This document shows, one piece after another, positions 35,004 to 44,208 of a DNA stretch of 64,000 nucleotides. The notes below the pieces were generated by a model, which made no database searches, was not told the DNA's origin, and saw only the letters and a list, made by a program, of their open reading frames with translations. Both the position numbers and the translations under genes were made by a program. Each line of letters opens with the position of its first letter. Positions within the stretch are counted from its first letter, which is position 1. The stretch spans positions 1 through 64,000 of the forward strand of contig CAYVTI010000005.1 of NCBI GenBank assembly GCA_964454545.1, read 5' to 3'. This stretch comes from JABCZZ01 sp964454545 (GTDB taxonomy: Bacteria; Pseudomonadota; Alphaproteobacteria; Rickettsiales; JABCZZ01).

Positions 35004-35921
35004 TCAGTCCGACGGCGGCGCATAGAGTACGTTGCTGATGAAAACAGCCCCATCCGTAGCAACCAGTTCCTCAGGCTGCAGCCCTTCGAGGATCTGATCA
35101 TATCCGTTCTGCTGCAGGCCCACCTTGACGGCGCGTTCTTCAAAATGTCCGCGATCCTTAGTCACCCACACCGTCATTGTTCCATCGCCTTTGCGCACCA
35201 CTCCATTCGCGGGTATAGCGACGGACACAACCGGTTCCTGAACCTGGATCACGAGAGTGGCAAGCATCCCCGGATACAGTTCGTTTCTGGGATCGTATAT
35301 TTCGCAGCGCACCGCTATCCGGTGGGTATTGGGGTCTATGGCCGGGTTGCCGTCCGAGGAGTCATAGGCAGTAACCCCAAGCACGGCAACCTTGCCGTCA
35401 AAGACGCGATCAGGATACGCCTTCACTTTTGCCGTAACCGGCTGTCCCACATGAATGAGCGGGCTGTCGGTTTCAGCAACGCTCGCGACGATGAACTTGG
35501 CGGATGAATCAGATTCCGTACCGTCCGGCTGTTTATCGTTCCCGGCATCTTTTTCACGGTAGGCAACGCTGCCGACAGCCTCTCTTTCGATATGAAAACT
35601 ATAGATTCCTGCCGGTTCGATTGTAATAGCTTTCAATTGGCTTTGGGATAAATCCACAGCCGCTTCAAAGATATGGGAGGTGTCTTTGACTGTGTCACCA
35701 GCCGTATTGGCATTGGGCTGCGTTTGGGGGGAAGAATGCGGCAAGCCGCCTGCGAAACCGAAATAATATAGGGAGGCCGCAACAATACATGCCGCAATCA
35801 CTTTTGTTACAAAAGGCCAGAAATAGGAAGAACGTGATGATTTCCCGTGATGTTGCATAGCCAGCCCGTGATTTAGAACAAGCTTATAATGACTTGCATT
35901 GGAGGTTAACTCTACTGTCAT
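35004..35921 (-). CDS. RND periplasmic adaptor, unusually short (no lipoyl/hairpin domain seen)
   Basis: A 305-residue membrane-fusion protein of the HlyD/CzcB family. It has an N-terminal helix (about 33-52), a short beta segment (DLSQSQLKAITIEPAG), then directly the beta-barrel domain (VASVAETDSPLIHVGQPVTA, RNELYPGMLATLVIQVQ) and membrane-proximal domain (EGLQPEELVATDGAVF). In most adaptors the lipoyl half-motifs and an alpha-helical hairpin separate the first two parts; here only an Asp/Gln-rich linker of about 18 residues (KDAGNDKQPDGTESDSSA) is present. The start is at 35921. It is divergent from the outer-membrane factor gene. Confidence 0.85.
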   Translation of the reverse strand: MTVELTSNASHYKLVLNHGLAMQHHGKSSRSSYFWPFVTKVIAACIVAASLYYFGFAGGLPHSSPQTQPNANTAGDTVKDTSHIFEAAVDLSQSQLKAITIEPAGIYSFHIEREAVGSVAYREKDAGNDKQPDGTESDSSAKFIVASVAETDSPLIHVGQPVTAKVKAYPDRVFDGKVAVLGVTAYDSSDGNPAIDPNTHRIAVRCEIYDPRNELYPGMLATLVIQVQEPVVSVAIPANGVVRKGDGTMTVWVTKDRGHFEERAVKVGLQQNGYDQILEGLQPEELVATDGAVFISNVLYAPPSD

Positions 35922-35993
35922 TTATGACAGTTCTTAAATCGGCAACTCTCTTTATAATCATTTGGATAATCTTAATCTGCGGGTACCCATCTG

Positions 35994-37535
35994 ATGCCCT
36001 CAAAACGTATATTATGCGGTATTACGCTGGCGGCCGCTGCGTTGTTCGTCTCCGGTTGCGCCGTGGGTCCGGATTTCCGTAAGCCCGACGCGCCTGCAGC
36101 GAATTCCTACACAAAAGAGCCCATAGCCAATATCTATGGCAAGGATGCGCAGGCGTTCGTGAAAGACATGGATGTGCCCGGGCAGTGGTGGACATTATTT
36201 CAATCCGAACAGCTTAATGCGCTTATCGAGAAAGCGTTAAAATCAAATCCCAATATACAGGCGGCGCAAGCAGGCCTGCGGGCAGCCCAGGAAAACGTAA
36301 AGGCCCAGCAGGGGCTGTTCTATCCGTCCGTGGCAGGCAATTATTCCGCAACCCGCCAGCACATAGCGCCATCTGTTGCCGCTACCGATCCTCTGCCCTC
36401 CGGCCAGTTGCTTTTCTCGCTTTATAACGCGCAGGTCGGGGTTTCCTATGCGCCGGACGTATTCGGGCTTAACCGCAGGACAGTGGAATCATTGCAGGCA
36501 CAGGCGGAAATACAGCGTTCTCAACTGTTGGCGACTTACCTGACGCTTACTTCCAATGTGGTTACGGCGGCCATTCAGGAAGCATCCCTGCGCGCGCAGA
36601 TCAATGCAGTTCATAAGATAATCGATATTGAAACCCAGATGCTCCATATGCTGCGCAACCAGTTTGCGAAAGGTTCCGCAAGCAGGCTCGATGTCGCCGC
36701 GCAGGAATCGCAGCTTGCGCAGGCCCGGGCTATGCTGCCGCCGATTGAAAACCAGCTGGCGGTGCAGCGCGACCTGCTGACGGCTCTTGCCGGTAATTAT
36801 TCAGAGGATGAAATCGCTGAAAGATTTGAACTTTCCGGGCTTGCATTGCCTTCAGAACTACCGCTCAGCCTGCCTTCCAGGCTGGTCGAGCAACGTCCTG
36901 ACGTGCGCGCTGCCGAAGAACAGTTGCATTCAGCAAGCGCCAGTGTCGGCATAGCGGTAGCGAACCGGTTGCCGCAATTTGCCATTAATGGCCTCGGCGG
37001 CTACACCGGAACGAGTTTTGCCCATATGTTTAATCCGGCGGATCGTTTCTGGAGCATGGCTGAAGGGGTAACGCAGCCAATCTTTGACGGCGGCAACCTA
37101 TTGCATAAAGAACGGGCAGCCAGGGCTGCGTATGAACAGGCGAAAGCGCAATACAGAAGCGCCGTAATCACCGCTTTCCAGAATGTAGCGGATACCCTCC
37201 ATGCGCTTCAATTTGATGCCGATGCGCTGAAAGCCGCCAATGCTGCCGAGCATGCCGCTGGCACCACGCTTGAACTGACGAGGCGGCAATTGCAATCCGG
37301 TTCCGCCACTTACCTTGCTGCTTTAAGTGCGGAGCAGACATATCAGCAGGCCAGAATCAGCCTGATACAGGCACAGGCCAGCCGTTATGCCGATACTGCG
37401 GCACTATTCCAGGCGTTAGGCGGCGGCTGGTGGAACAGGCCTGATAGGGAGGCCAACGAAACGCAATCTTCCGGCATACGGTCAGAAGGCGCGGATGAAC
37501 CGGCCCTTTCTGCGTCCCATGATGAAAACGATTAA
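35994..37535 (+). CDS. Outer-membrane efflux factor, NodT/TolC family lipoprotein
   Basis: A 513-residue TolC-type channel: lipobox LFVSGC with Cys22, the family motif GPDFRKPDAP at about 25-34, two repeats of long helices and strands, and the mid-protein RPDVRAAEEQLHSASASVGIA. It should trimerise in the outer membrane and complete the RND system whose pump and adaptor are divergent from it (72 bp between starts). A low-complexity tail of about 25 residues follows the last helix. The start at 35994 gives a proper lipoprotein signal peptide. Confidence 0.93.
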   Translation: MPSKRILCGITLAAAALFVSGCAVGPDFRKPDAPAANSYTKEPIANIYGKDAQAFVKDMDVPGQWWTLFQSEQLNALIEKALKSNPNIQAAQAGLRAAQENVKAQQGLFYPSVAGNYSATRQHIAPSVAATDPLPSGQLLFSLYNAQVGVSYAPDVFGLNRRTVESLQAQAEIQRSQLLATYLTLTSNVVTAAIQEASLRAQINAVHKIIDIETQMLHMLRNQFAKGSASRLDVAAQESQLAQARAMLPPIENQLAVQRDLLTALAGNYSEDEIAERFELSGLALPSELPLSLPSRLVEQRPDVRAAEEQLHSASASVGIAVANRLPQFAINGLGGYTGTSFAHMFNPADRFWSMAEGVTQPIFDGGNLLHKERAARAAYEQAKAQYRSAVITAFQNVADTLHALQFDADALKAANAAEHAAGTTLELTRRQLQSGSATYLAALSAEQTYQQARISLIQAQASRYADTAALFQALGGGWWNRPDREANETQSSGIRSEGADEPALSASHDEND

Positions 37536-37584
37536 AAAGCAGGATGAGCCAGCGATTACTATCATTATTACGATGCTTTTTAAT
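37531..37584. terminator. Inverted repeat between convergent genes
   Basis: ATTAAAAAGCA (37531-37541) and TGCTTTTTAAT (37574-37584) match perfectly over 11 bp, with a 32-nt loop. The repeat covers the stop codons of both the NodT-type gene and the PepSY gene. As A-rich on one side and T-rich on the other, it may work as a bidirectional terminator. Confidence 0.5.
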
Positions 37585-37948
37585 GCGATTTTACTTTGCT
37601 TTCAATCTTGTCTTCTAGCGCTCCGGCTTTGCTCTCAACACCATTTTCAAGCACTTTTCCGGTTTTCGCATCTACACCCACTTCGTAGATTTTGCCATTT
37701 TCCCTGATGTCAAAGGAATAACGAAGGCCGCTGCCGCCGTTTTCCTTTTCCAGATCTTCATCCGTAACCGTTCCGGGACGCGCCTTGAGAGCAATGGCAC
37801 GGGCATCAGGTAAGCTCAGTTTTGCATCCTTTGCCAGTTCCTCGCCCTTATAGGCCTGCGCGGAATTTGCCATCCCGGCCAGCGCAAGACAGAATGCGGC
37901 CAGAAAAAGCTTTCCCGAATATGAACTCTTTTGAAAGATGGTGGACAT
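37580..37948 (-). CDS. PepSY domain protein, secreted
   Basis: A 122-residue protein with a signal peptide (cleavage near NSAQA, about residue 32) and one PepSY domain: LSLPDARAIALKARPG, then LRYSFDIRENGKIYEVGVDAKTGKVLE. PepSY proteins often bind or inhibit proteases or metals in the periplasm. A strong AAGGAG lies six bases before the ATG. A perfect FNR box sits 62 bp upstream, implying oxygen-dependent expression. Ends convergent with the outer-membrane factor gene. Confidence 0.88.
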   Translation of the reverse strand: MSTIFQKSSYSGKLFLAAFCLALAGMANSAQAYKGEELAKDAKLSLPDARAIALKARPGTVTDEDLEKENGGSGLRYSFDIRENGKIYEVGVDAKTGKVLENGVESKAGALEDKIESKVKSH

Positions 37949-38009
37949 AACGGACTCCTTTTGTTTTTTGAATTACTTTGGGATAAGAGCATTTTGCGGT
38001 CATTATGAT

Positions 38010-38023
38010 TTGATCAGGATCAA
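38010..38023. promoter_or_regulatory. FNR-type binding site upstream of the PepSY gene
   Basis: TTGATCAGGATCAA is a perfect TTGAT-N4-ATCAA palindrome. It lies 62 bp before the PepSY start codon (minus) and 148 bp before gltD (plus). Distance favours control of the PepSY gene. The same 14 bases occur upstream of the cyd operon. Confidence 0.8.
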
Positions 38024-38170
38024 TTTTCCATGATTTTCAGGGGCTATCCCATACTCCCCCTCTTGACATAAGAACCTTTTATCCCGTTAAATGGCAACAG
38101 GCTAGAAAAGCAATGAGGGAGCGCGTTTGGAACATATGCAACATATAAATATAATTGCCCTGGCTTTTGC

Positions 38171-39592
38171 ATGAGCAAGCTCCTGACATTCGTTTCCATC
38201 CCGCAGGCGCTTCCTGACATCAGGCAGGCGGAGGAACGCAGGCGCGATTTCAGGGAAATTTACGGGCAATTCGAATCCAAAGCCGCCGCCGTGCAGGCTT
38301 CGCGCTGCTCGCAGTGCGGCGTGCCGTTCTGTCAGATCCACTGTCCGCTTTCCAACAACATTCCCGACTGGCTGAAGCTGACGGCGGAAGGGAGACTCGA
38401 AGAGGCCTATACGGTATCAAGCGCCACCAACACTTTTCCCGAAGTATGCGGTCGCATTTGCCCGCAGGATCGCTTGTGCGAAGGCAATTGCGTTATCGAG
38501 AAAGGATTCGAGTCGGTCACGATTGGCGCGGTGGAGAAATACATCACCGAAACCGCCTTTGAAATGGGCTGGGTGAAGCCGCCAAAGCCTCTGCGCGAGA
38601 ACGGCTTGTCGGTCGGCATCATCGGCGCAGGCCCTGCGGGGCTTGCTGCTGCTGACATCCTCCGGCGGCGCGGTTATGCCGTTACCGTCTATGATCGTCA
38701 TGATCGCGTCGGCGGGATGCTGATATACGGCATTCCCAGCTTTAAGCTGGAGAAGCATATTATTGCGCGGCGGCAGGCGCTATTTGAAGAGGCGGGAATC
38801 ATGTTCCATCTCAACTTTGCCGTGGGCAGAGACAGTGCGTTCTCCGATTTACGCGCCAGGCATGACGCGGTGCTCATCGCTACCGGCGTCTATAAAGCCC
38901 GCGAAATTGACATACCCGACACATCACTTGCCGGAATCTTTCACGGGCTTGATTATCTCACTGCCAGCAACCGCGTCTGTCTGGGCGACAAAGTGGAAGA
39001 ATATAAAAACGGCGCGTTGAACGCGAAGGGAAAGCATGTCATCGTTATCGGCGGCGGAGATACGGCGATGGACTGCGTGCGCACCGCCGTTCGTCAGGGA
39101 GCAAAAAAAGTCACCTGCCTCTACCGGCGCGACCGCGCCAATATGCCGGGCTCTGCACGCGAAGTGAAAAACGCTGAAGAAGAAGGCGTGGAATTCTTCT
39201 GGATGTCGGCCCCCAAAGCATTCGCAGGCACAGGCAAAATCGAAAAAATACTGGCGATCAAAATGCGTCTGGGTCCACCGGATGCAACGGGACGCCGTGC
39301 TCCTGTGCCGATTGAAAATTCGCAGTTCGCGCTCAAAGCCGACATGGTGATAAAGGCGCTTGGCTTTGACGCGGAAGATGTTCCCGCTGCTTTCGGCGCG
39401 CCGGAGCTGAAACTTTCAAAATATGGCACGATTGCCGTTGACAATGCCACGCAGATGACCTCGCTCCCCGGCGTGTTCGCCGCAGGCGATATTGTGCGCG
39501 GTGCATCGCTCGTCGTCTGGGCGATCAAGGACGGCAGGGATGCGGCGGAAGGAATTGACGCCTGGATAAAGGCACAGCGGAGGGCGGCGTAA
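38171..39592 (+). CDS. gltD: Glutamate synthase (NADPH) small subunit
   Basis: A 473-residue flavoprotein that feeds electrons from NADPH to GltB. N-terminal cysteines for two [4Fe-4S] clusters lie in CSQCGVPFCQIHCPLSNNI and VCGRICPQDRLCEGNC. The FAD site is VGIIGAGPAGLAAADILRR and the NADPH site VIVIGGGDTAMDCVRTAVR. A C-terminal LPGVFAAGDIVRGASLVVWA completes the fold. It is followed by gltB with no gap (stop TAA directly before ATG), an order gltD-gltB. No strong ribosome-binding site is visible before the ATG. Confidence 0.96.
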   Translation: MSKLLTFVSIPQALPDIRQAEERRRDFREIYGQFESKAAAVQASRCSQCGVPFCQIHCPLSNNIPDWLKLTAEGRLEEAYTVSSATNTFPEVCGRICPQDRLCEGNCVIEKGFESVTIGAVEKYITETAFEMGWVKPPKPLRENGLSVGIIGAGPAGLAAADILRRRGYAVTVYDRHDRVGGMLIYGIPSFKLEKHIIARRQALFEEAGIMFHLNFAVGRDSAFSDLRARHDAVLIATGVYKAREIDIPDTSLAGIFHGLDYLTASNRVCLGDKVEEYKNGALNAKGKHVIVIGGGDTAMDCVRTAVRQGAKKVTCLYRRDRANMPGSAREVKNAEEEGVEFFWMSAPKAFAGTGKIEKILAIKMRLGPPDATGRRAPVPIENSQFALKADMVIKALGFDAEDVPAAFGAPELKLSKYGTIAVDNATQMTSLPGVFAAGDIVRGASLVVWAIKDGRDAAEGIDAWIKAQRRAA

Positions 39593-42500
39593 ATGTGGGG
39601 CAGTGACTGGACAGAAAGAGCAGGGCATCTTGCTGAGCACGGCCTTTACGATCCGGCCAGCGAACATGATGCATGCGGGGTTGGCCTCATCGCGGCTATT
39701 GACGGCAAGCCACGGCGCGAAGTGGTTGAGGCAGGAATCAACGCGCTCAAGGCCGTCTATCACCGAGGTGCGATCGATGCGGACGGCAAGACCGGCGACG
39801 GCGCAGGCATCAACGTACAGATTCCCACGGGATTTTTTGCGGCGTATCTCGTGCGTATTGGTAAATCGCTGAAAAATGATCGCCTTGCGGTGGGCATGGT
39901 ATTCCTGCCGCGCAAGAATATGAAGGCGCAGGAAGAATGCCGCAGCATCATTGAGGCGGAAGTGCTTCGATTCGGTTTCTCCATTTACGGTTGGCGACAG
40001 GTGCCGGTAAATCCCGGCATCATGGGCGAGGTGGCGGCGGACTCGCGCCCCGAGATCGAACAGATACTGATTTGCGGCGAGAACGGCATGCGGGAGACTG
40101 ACTTCGAGCGCGGACTCTACTTCGTGCGCCGCCGCATCGAAAAAGCCGCGCGCGCGCAAGCCATCAATGATTTCTACATCTGCTCGCTTTCTGGCCGCTC
40201 TGTTATTTACAAGGGGCTGTTCAAGGCTGAACAGCTGACAGAATTCTATCCCGACCTGCTTGATACGCGCTTTGCCTCCGCCTATGCCATTTTCCACCAG
40301 CGCTTCTCGACCAATACCGCCCCCGCCTGGCATCTGGCGCAGCCATTCCGCATACTTGCTCATAATGGCGAAATCAATACGTTGAAAGGCAATCTCAATT
40401 TCATGAAGAGCCATGAAGCGACAATGGCCTGTGCCGAATTTGAAGGATTGGAAGATGATTTGCGCCCCCTCATCCCGAGCAACACTTCTGACACCGGCGC
40501 ACTCGATGCCGTGATGGAAGTGCTGGCGCGCGCCGGCCGTCCATTGCCGCTCGCCAAGCTTATTCTTATTCCGCCGAGCTGGGCCTTCGCATCCGATATA
40601 CCGCAATCGCACAAGGACATGTTCAATTTCTGCAACTGCATCTCGGAAGCATGGGATGGTCCCGCAGCCATCGCCGCAACCGACGGCAAATGGGTGATCG
40701 CGGGCATGGACAGGAATGGCCTTCGCCCCATGCGCTATGCGATCACTAATGACGGCATGCTGCTGGTCGGCTCCGAATCCGGCATGGTGCCGGTGGATGA
40801 CGCAAAAGTATTAAAAAAAGGCCGCCTTGGGCCGGGTGATATTATTGGGGTTAATCTGGAGGAAGGCGCGCTCTATAATGACCGGGAACTGAAAGATATG
40901 CTCTCCGGCATGTATCCGTTCGCGCAATGGGTTAAAAATATCAGGCAACTCGACTCGCTGATTGCCGCGTCGCCTTCGGCTGCGCCAGGTCCGCATCTCA
41001 GTGAAGATTCCTTGCGCCGCATGCAGCAGGCCTGTGCGATCACGCAGGAAGATCTGGAACTGGTATTGCAGCCGATGGCGGAAACCGGAAAGGAAGGCGT
41101 CGGTTCCATGGGGGACGATACACCGCTTGCGATACTATCGAGAAAATATCGCGGGTTTCACCATTTCTTCCGCCAGAATTTCAGCCAGGTCACCAACCCG
41201 CCGATTGATTCCCTGCGCGAGCGGCGCGTGATGAGTCTGAATACGCGCTTCGGCAATAACGGTAATTTTCTGGCTCTCGATGAATCACACAGCCATACGC
41301 TATTGCTGTCATCACCGGTAATTCTTGATCGTGAGCTGGCCACGCTCAAACAGCATTTCGCCGATAAAATTGCGGTCATTGATACTGTTTTTTCAGTCAG
41401 TGATTCAAAAAATGCGCTGCGCCGCGGCCTTGATCGCATCATCAGCCAAGCCAAAGATTCCATTGCAGCGGGACACCCCTACATCATCCTCACTGACGAA
41501 AAACGCGATGCGTGTCATGCCGGGATTCCCATGATCTTGGCCGTAGGGGCGTTGCATACGCATCTCGTGCATAAAAAACTGCGCAAAAGCGCTTCGATTA
41601 TCGTTCGTTCAGCCGAATGCATGGACATGCATCATTTTGCCGTGCTGATTGGCGTGGGCGCAACCGTTGTCAACGCCTACCTCGCCGAAGAGGCTATTCT
41701 GCACCGTCACCGGCGCGGCCTCATGGACACACTCACCCCAGGGGAAGCGTTCGCCAACTTCAAGGAAGCCGCAGGCGCGGGAATACTCAAAATCATGTCC
41801 AAGATGGGCATATCGGTCGTGAGCTCTTACCGCGGCGGCTGCAACTTCGAGGCTATCGGCCTGTCGCGCGCGCTGGCGAGCGAATTCTTCCTCGGCCTGC
41901 AATCGCGCATATCGGGATTGGGACTTGAAGGCATCGAAAACCGCGTGCGTGCTTTACATGAAGCCGCTTATGCAAGTGAAGATGCGCCGCCGCTTTCCAT
42001 TGGCGGATTTTACCGCTACCGGGCGCACGAAGAAACCCATGCGTGGGAAGGCGAAGCGATTCATCTGCTGCAAAGCGCCTGCGCCAACGGCACTTATGCG
42101 CTCTACAAAAAATTCGCTGAGAGAATCTATGCAGAACCGCCGGTCAATCTGCGCGATCTTCTGGATTTTAATTCTGACCGCAAGCCCGTTCAGGTTGATC
42201 AGGTGGAGTCGCTGACTGAGATCCGCAAGCGTTTTGTATCACCTGCCATGTCGCTCGGCGCGCTGTCGCCGGAAGCGCATGAGACACTGGCCATCGCCAT
42301 GAACCGCATCGGTGCGATGTCAAATTGCGGCGAAGGCGGTGAAGGGTCAGAGCGTTACCAGCCACGCGCCAGCGGCGACAACGCCAATTCGCCGGTCAAG
42401 CAGGTGGCCTCAGCGCGTTTCGGCGTGACGGCAGAATATTTAAACAGCGCCGCTGAATTGCAAATCAAAATAGCGCAAGGCGCAAAACCCGGCGAAGGCG

Positions 42501-44116
42501 GACAATTACCAGGTTTCAAAGTGACTGCCGAGATCGCGCGTCTCAGGCATTCGACGGAAGGCGTTACTCTTATCTCGCCGCCGCCGCATCATGATATCTA
42601 CTCCATCGAAGATCTGGCGCAGCTTATTTTTGATCTCAAGCAGAGCAATCCTACTGCGATTGTCTCCGTCAAACTCGTCGCGCAATCCGGTATCGGTACG
42701 ATTGCAAGCGGCGTTGCCAAGGCAATGGCAGATAAGATTGTCATCGCAGGACACAGCGGCGGCACGGGGGCAAGTCCCTATTCCAGCATCAAGCATGCCG
42801 GCATTCCATGGGAAATGGGATTGTCGGAGGCGCATCAGGTGCTGACCCTCAACCGTCTGCGCCACCGCGTCAAGCTGCAAACCGACGGTTCGCTCAAGAC
42901 CGGACGCGACATCGTGATTGCCGCCATGCTGGGAGCGGAAGAGTTTGCGCTCGGTACGGCAGCGCTCGTGGCGATGGGCTGCCTGCTCGTGCGACAATGC
43001 CACAGTAATACCTGTCCGGTAGGCATTACCACGCAAAACCCTTTGCTACGCGCGAAATTTGAAGGCACCGTGGAAAAAGTCATCAACCTTTTCAGTTTCG
43101 TAGCAGAGGAAGTGCGCGAAATACTTGCCTCACTCGGCTATACATCACTTGATGAAATTACCGGCCGCACCGATCTGCTCACGCAGGTGAATTATGGCAG
43201 CGAGGATCTGGTCGATCTCGATTTAAACCCGCTGCTTGCGCGTGCCGATCCCGAAATGCACACAAAAAGCTACAAGGATAAAATTCGCAACGAGGTTCCC
43301 GACACGCTGGATGCGCAGATGGTTCAGGATGCGCATTGCGCGCTGGAGTACGGCGAGAAAATCCAGCTTGCCTATACGGTGCGCAATACGCATCGTGCTG
43401 TGGGGACAAGACTCAGTTCCATGATGACGGAGCGTTATGACACCAGGATACTGCAGCCCGATCACATCACGCTCCGCCTGCGCGGTTCGGCGGGACAATC
43501 GCTTGGCGCATTTGCCGTGCGCGGCGTGAAAATCGAAGTGTTCGGCGATGCTAATGATTATGTCGGCAAAGGGCTTTCCGGCGGCATGATTACGGTGCGT
43601 CCCCGCCCTTCCAGCACACTTGCAACGCATGAAAACACCATCATAGGCAACACCGTGCTTTACGGGGCGACGGCGGGAAAGCTTTTCGCTGCCGGACAGG
43701 CGGGCGAGCGGTTCGCCGTGCGCAATTGCGGTGCGCATGTGGTCGTTGAAGGCTGTGGCTCGAACGGATGTGAATATATGACGGGCGGTATGACCGTCAT
43801 TCTTGGCAAGGTTGGCGATAACTTCGCTGCCGGGATGACAGGCGGCATGGCATTCGTCTACGACGCGGAGGAACAGCTCGAACCGAGGGTCAATGCGGAA
43901 ACTGTCCTCTTCCAGCGCGTCGCCTCCAGCTATTGGGAGGAGCAGCTGCGAACACTCATCGAAGAGCATGTGCGCGAAACCGGATCGCCGCGTGGTGAGG
44001 CAATACTTTCCGGCTGGGAATGGGAGTTACCGAAGTTCTGGCAAATCTGCCCGAAGGAAATGGTAAGCCGTCTGGAACAGAATCTTTCCGACCGGAAAGT
44101 CCAGAAAACGGCGTAG
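39593..44116 (+). CDS. gltB: Glutamate synthase (NADPH) large subunit
   Basis: A 1507-residue enzyme that makes glutamate from glutamine and 2-oxoglutarate. The catalytic Cys28 (DACGVGLIAAIDG) follows a 27-residue propeptide to be removed. The class II amidotransferase domain is about 28-425, followed by a central domain, the FMN-binding synthase domain (about 825-1200: GEGGEGSERY, AQGAKPGEGGQLPGFK, AGHSGGTGASPYSS), Fe-S cysteines in LVRQCHSNTCPVGI, and a beta-helix C-terminal domain (GSAGQSLGAF, GGMITVRP). Domain order and length are normal. Functional partner of gltD, directly upstream. Confidence 0.97.
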   Translation: MWGSDWTERAGHLAEHGLYDPASEHDACGVGLIAAIDGKPRREVVEAGINALKAVYHRGAIDADGKTGDGAGINVQIPTGFFAAYLVRIGKSLKNDRLAVGMVFLPRKNMKAQEECRSIIEAEVLRFGFSIYGWRQVPVNPGIMGEVAADSRPEIEQILICGENGMRETDFERGLYFVRRRIEKAARAQAINDFYICSLSGRSVIYKGLFKAEQLTEFYPDLLDTRFASAYAIFHQRFSTNTAPAWHLAQPFRILAHNGEINTLKGNLNFMKSHEATMACAEFEGLEDDLRPLIPSNTSDTGALDAVMEVLARAGRPLPLAKLILIPPSWAFASDIPQSHKDMFNFCNCISEAWDGPAAIAATDGKWVIAGMDRNGLRPMRYAITNDGMLLVGSESGMVPVDDAKVLKKGRLGPGDIIGVNLEEGALYNDRELKDMLSGMYPFAQWVKNIRQLDSLIAASPSAAPGPHLSEDSLRRMQQACAITQEDLELVLQPMAETGKEGVGSMGDDTPLAILSRKYRGFHHFFRQNFSQVTNPPIDSLRERRVMSLNTRFGNNGNFLALDESHSHTLLLSSPVILDRELATLKQHFADKIAVIDTVFSVSDSKNALRRGLDRIISQAKDSIAAGHPYIILTDEKRDACHAGIPMILAVGALHTHLVHKKLRKSASIIVRSAECMDMHHFAVLIGVGATVVNAYLAEEAILHRHRRGLMDTLTPGEAFANFKEAAGAGILKIMSKMGISVVSSYRGGCNFEAIGLSRALASEFFLGLQSRISGLGLEGIENRVRALHEAAYASEDAPPLSIGGFYRYRAHEETHAWEGEAIHLLQSACANGTYALYKKFAERIYAEPPVNLRDLLDFNSDRKPVQVDQVESLTEIRKRFVSPAMSLGALSPEAHETLAIAMNRIGAMSNCGEGGEGSERYQPRASGDNANSPVKQVASARFGVTAEYLNSAAELQIKIAQGAKPGEGGQLPGFKVTAEIARLRHSTEGVTLISPPPHHDIYSIEDLAQLIFDLKQSNPTAIVSVKLVAQSGIGTIASGVAKAMADKIVIAGHSGGTGASPYSSIKHAGIPWEMGLSEAHQVLTLNRLRHRVKLQTDGSLKTGRDIVIAAMLGAEEFALGTAALVAMGCLLVRQCHSNTCPVGITTQNPLLRAKFEGTVEKVINLFSFVAEEVREILASLGYTSLDEITGRTDLLTQVNYGSEDLVDLDLNPLLARADPEMHTKSYKDKIRNEVPDTLDAQMVQDAHCALEYGEKIQLAYTVRNTHRAVGTRLSSMMTERYDTRILQPDHITLRLRGSAGQSLGAFAVRGVKIEVFGDANDYVGKGLSGGMITVRPRPSSTLATHENTIIGNTVLYGATAGKLFAAGQAGERFAVRNCGAHVVVEGCGSNGCEYMTGGMTVILGKVGDNFAAGMTGGMAFVYDAEEQLEPRVNAETVLFQRVASSYWEEQLRTLIEEHVRETGSPRGEAILSGWEWELPKFWQICPKEMVSRLEQNLSDRKVQKTA

Positions 44117-44208
44117 ATTCCCGGCACGAATTAGCTCATATAATGAATTATGTGGACTAAAAAACCTCGCGATATATTCTGTCTTCAGCAAAAGTGAACG
44201 AGCATCAT

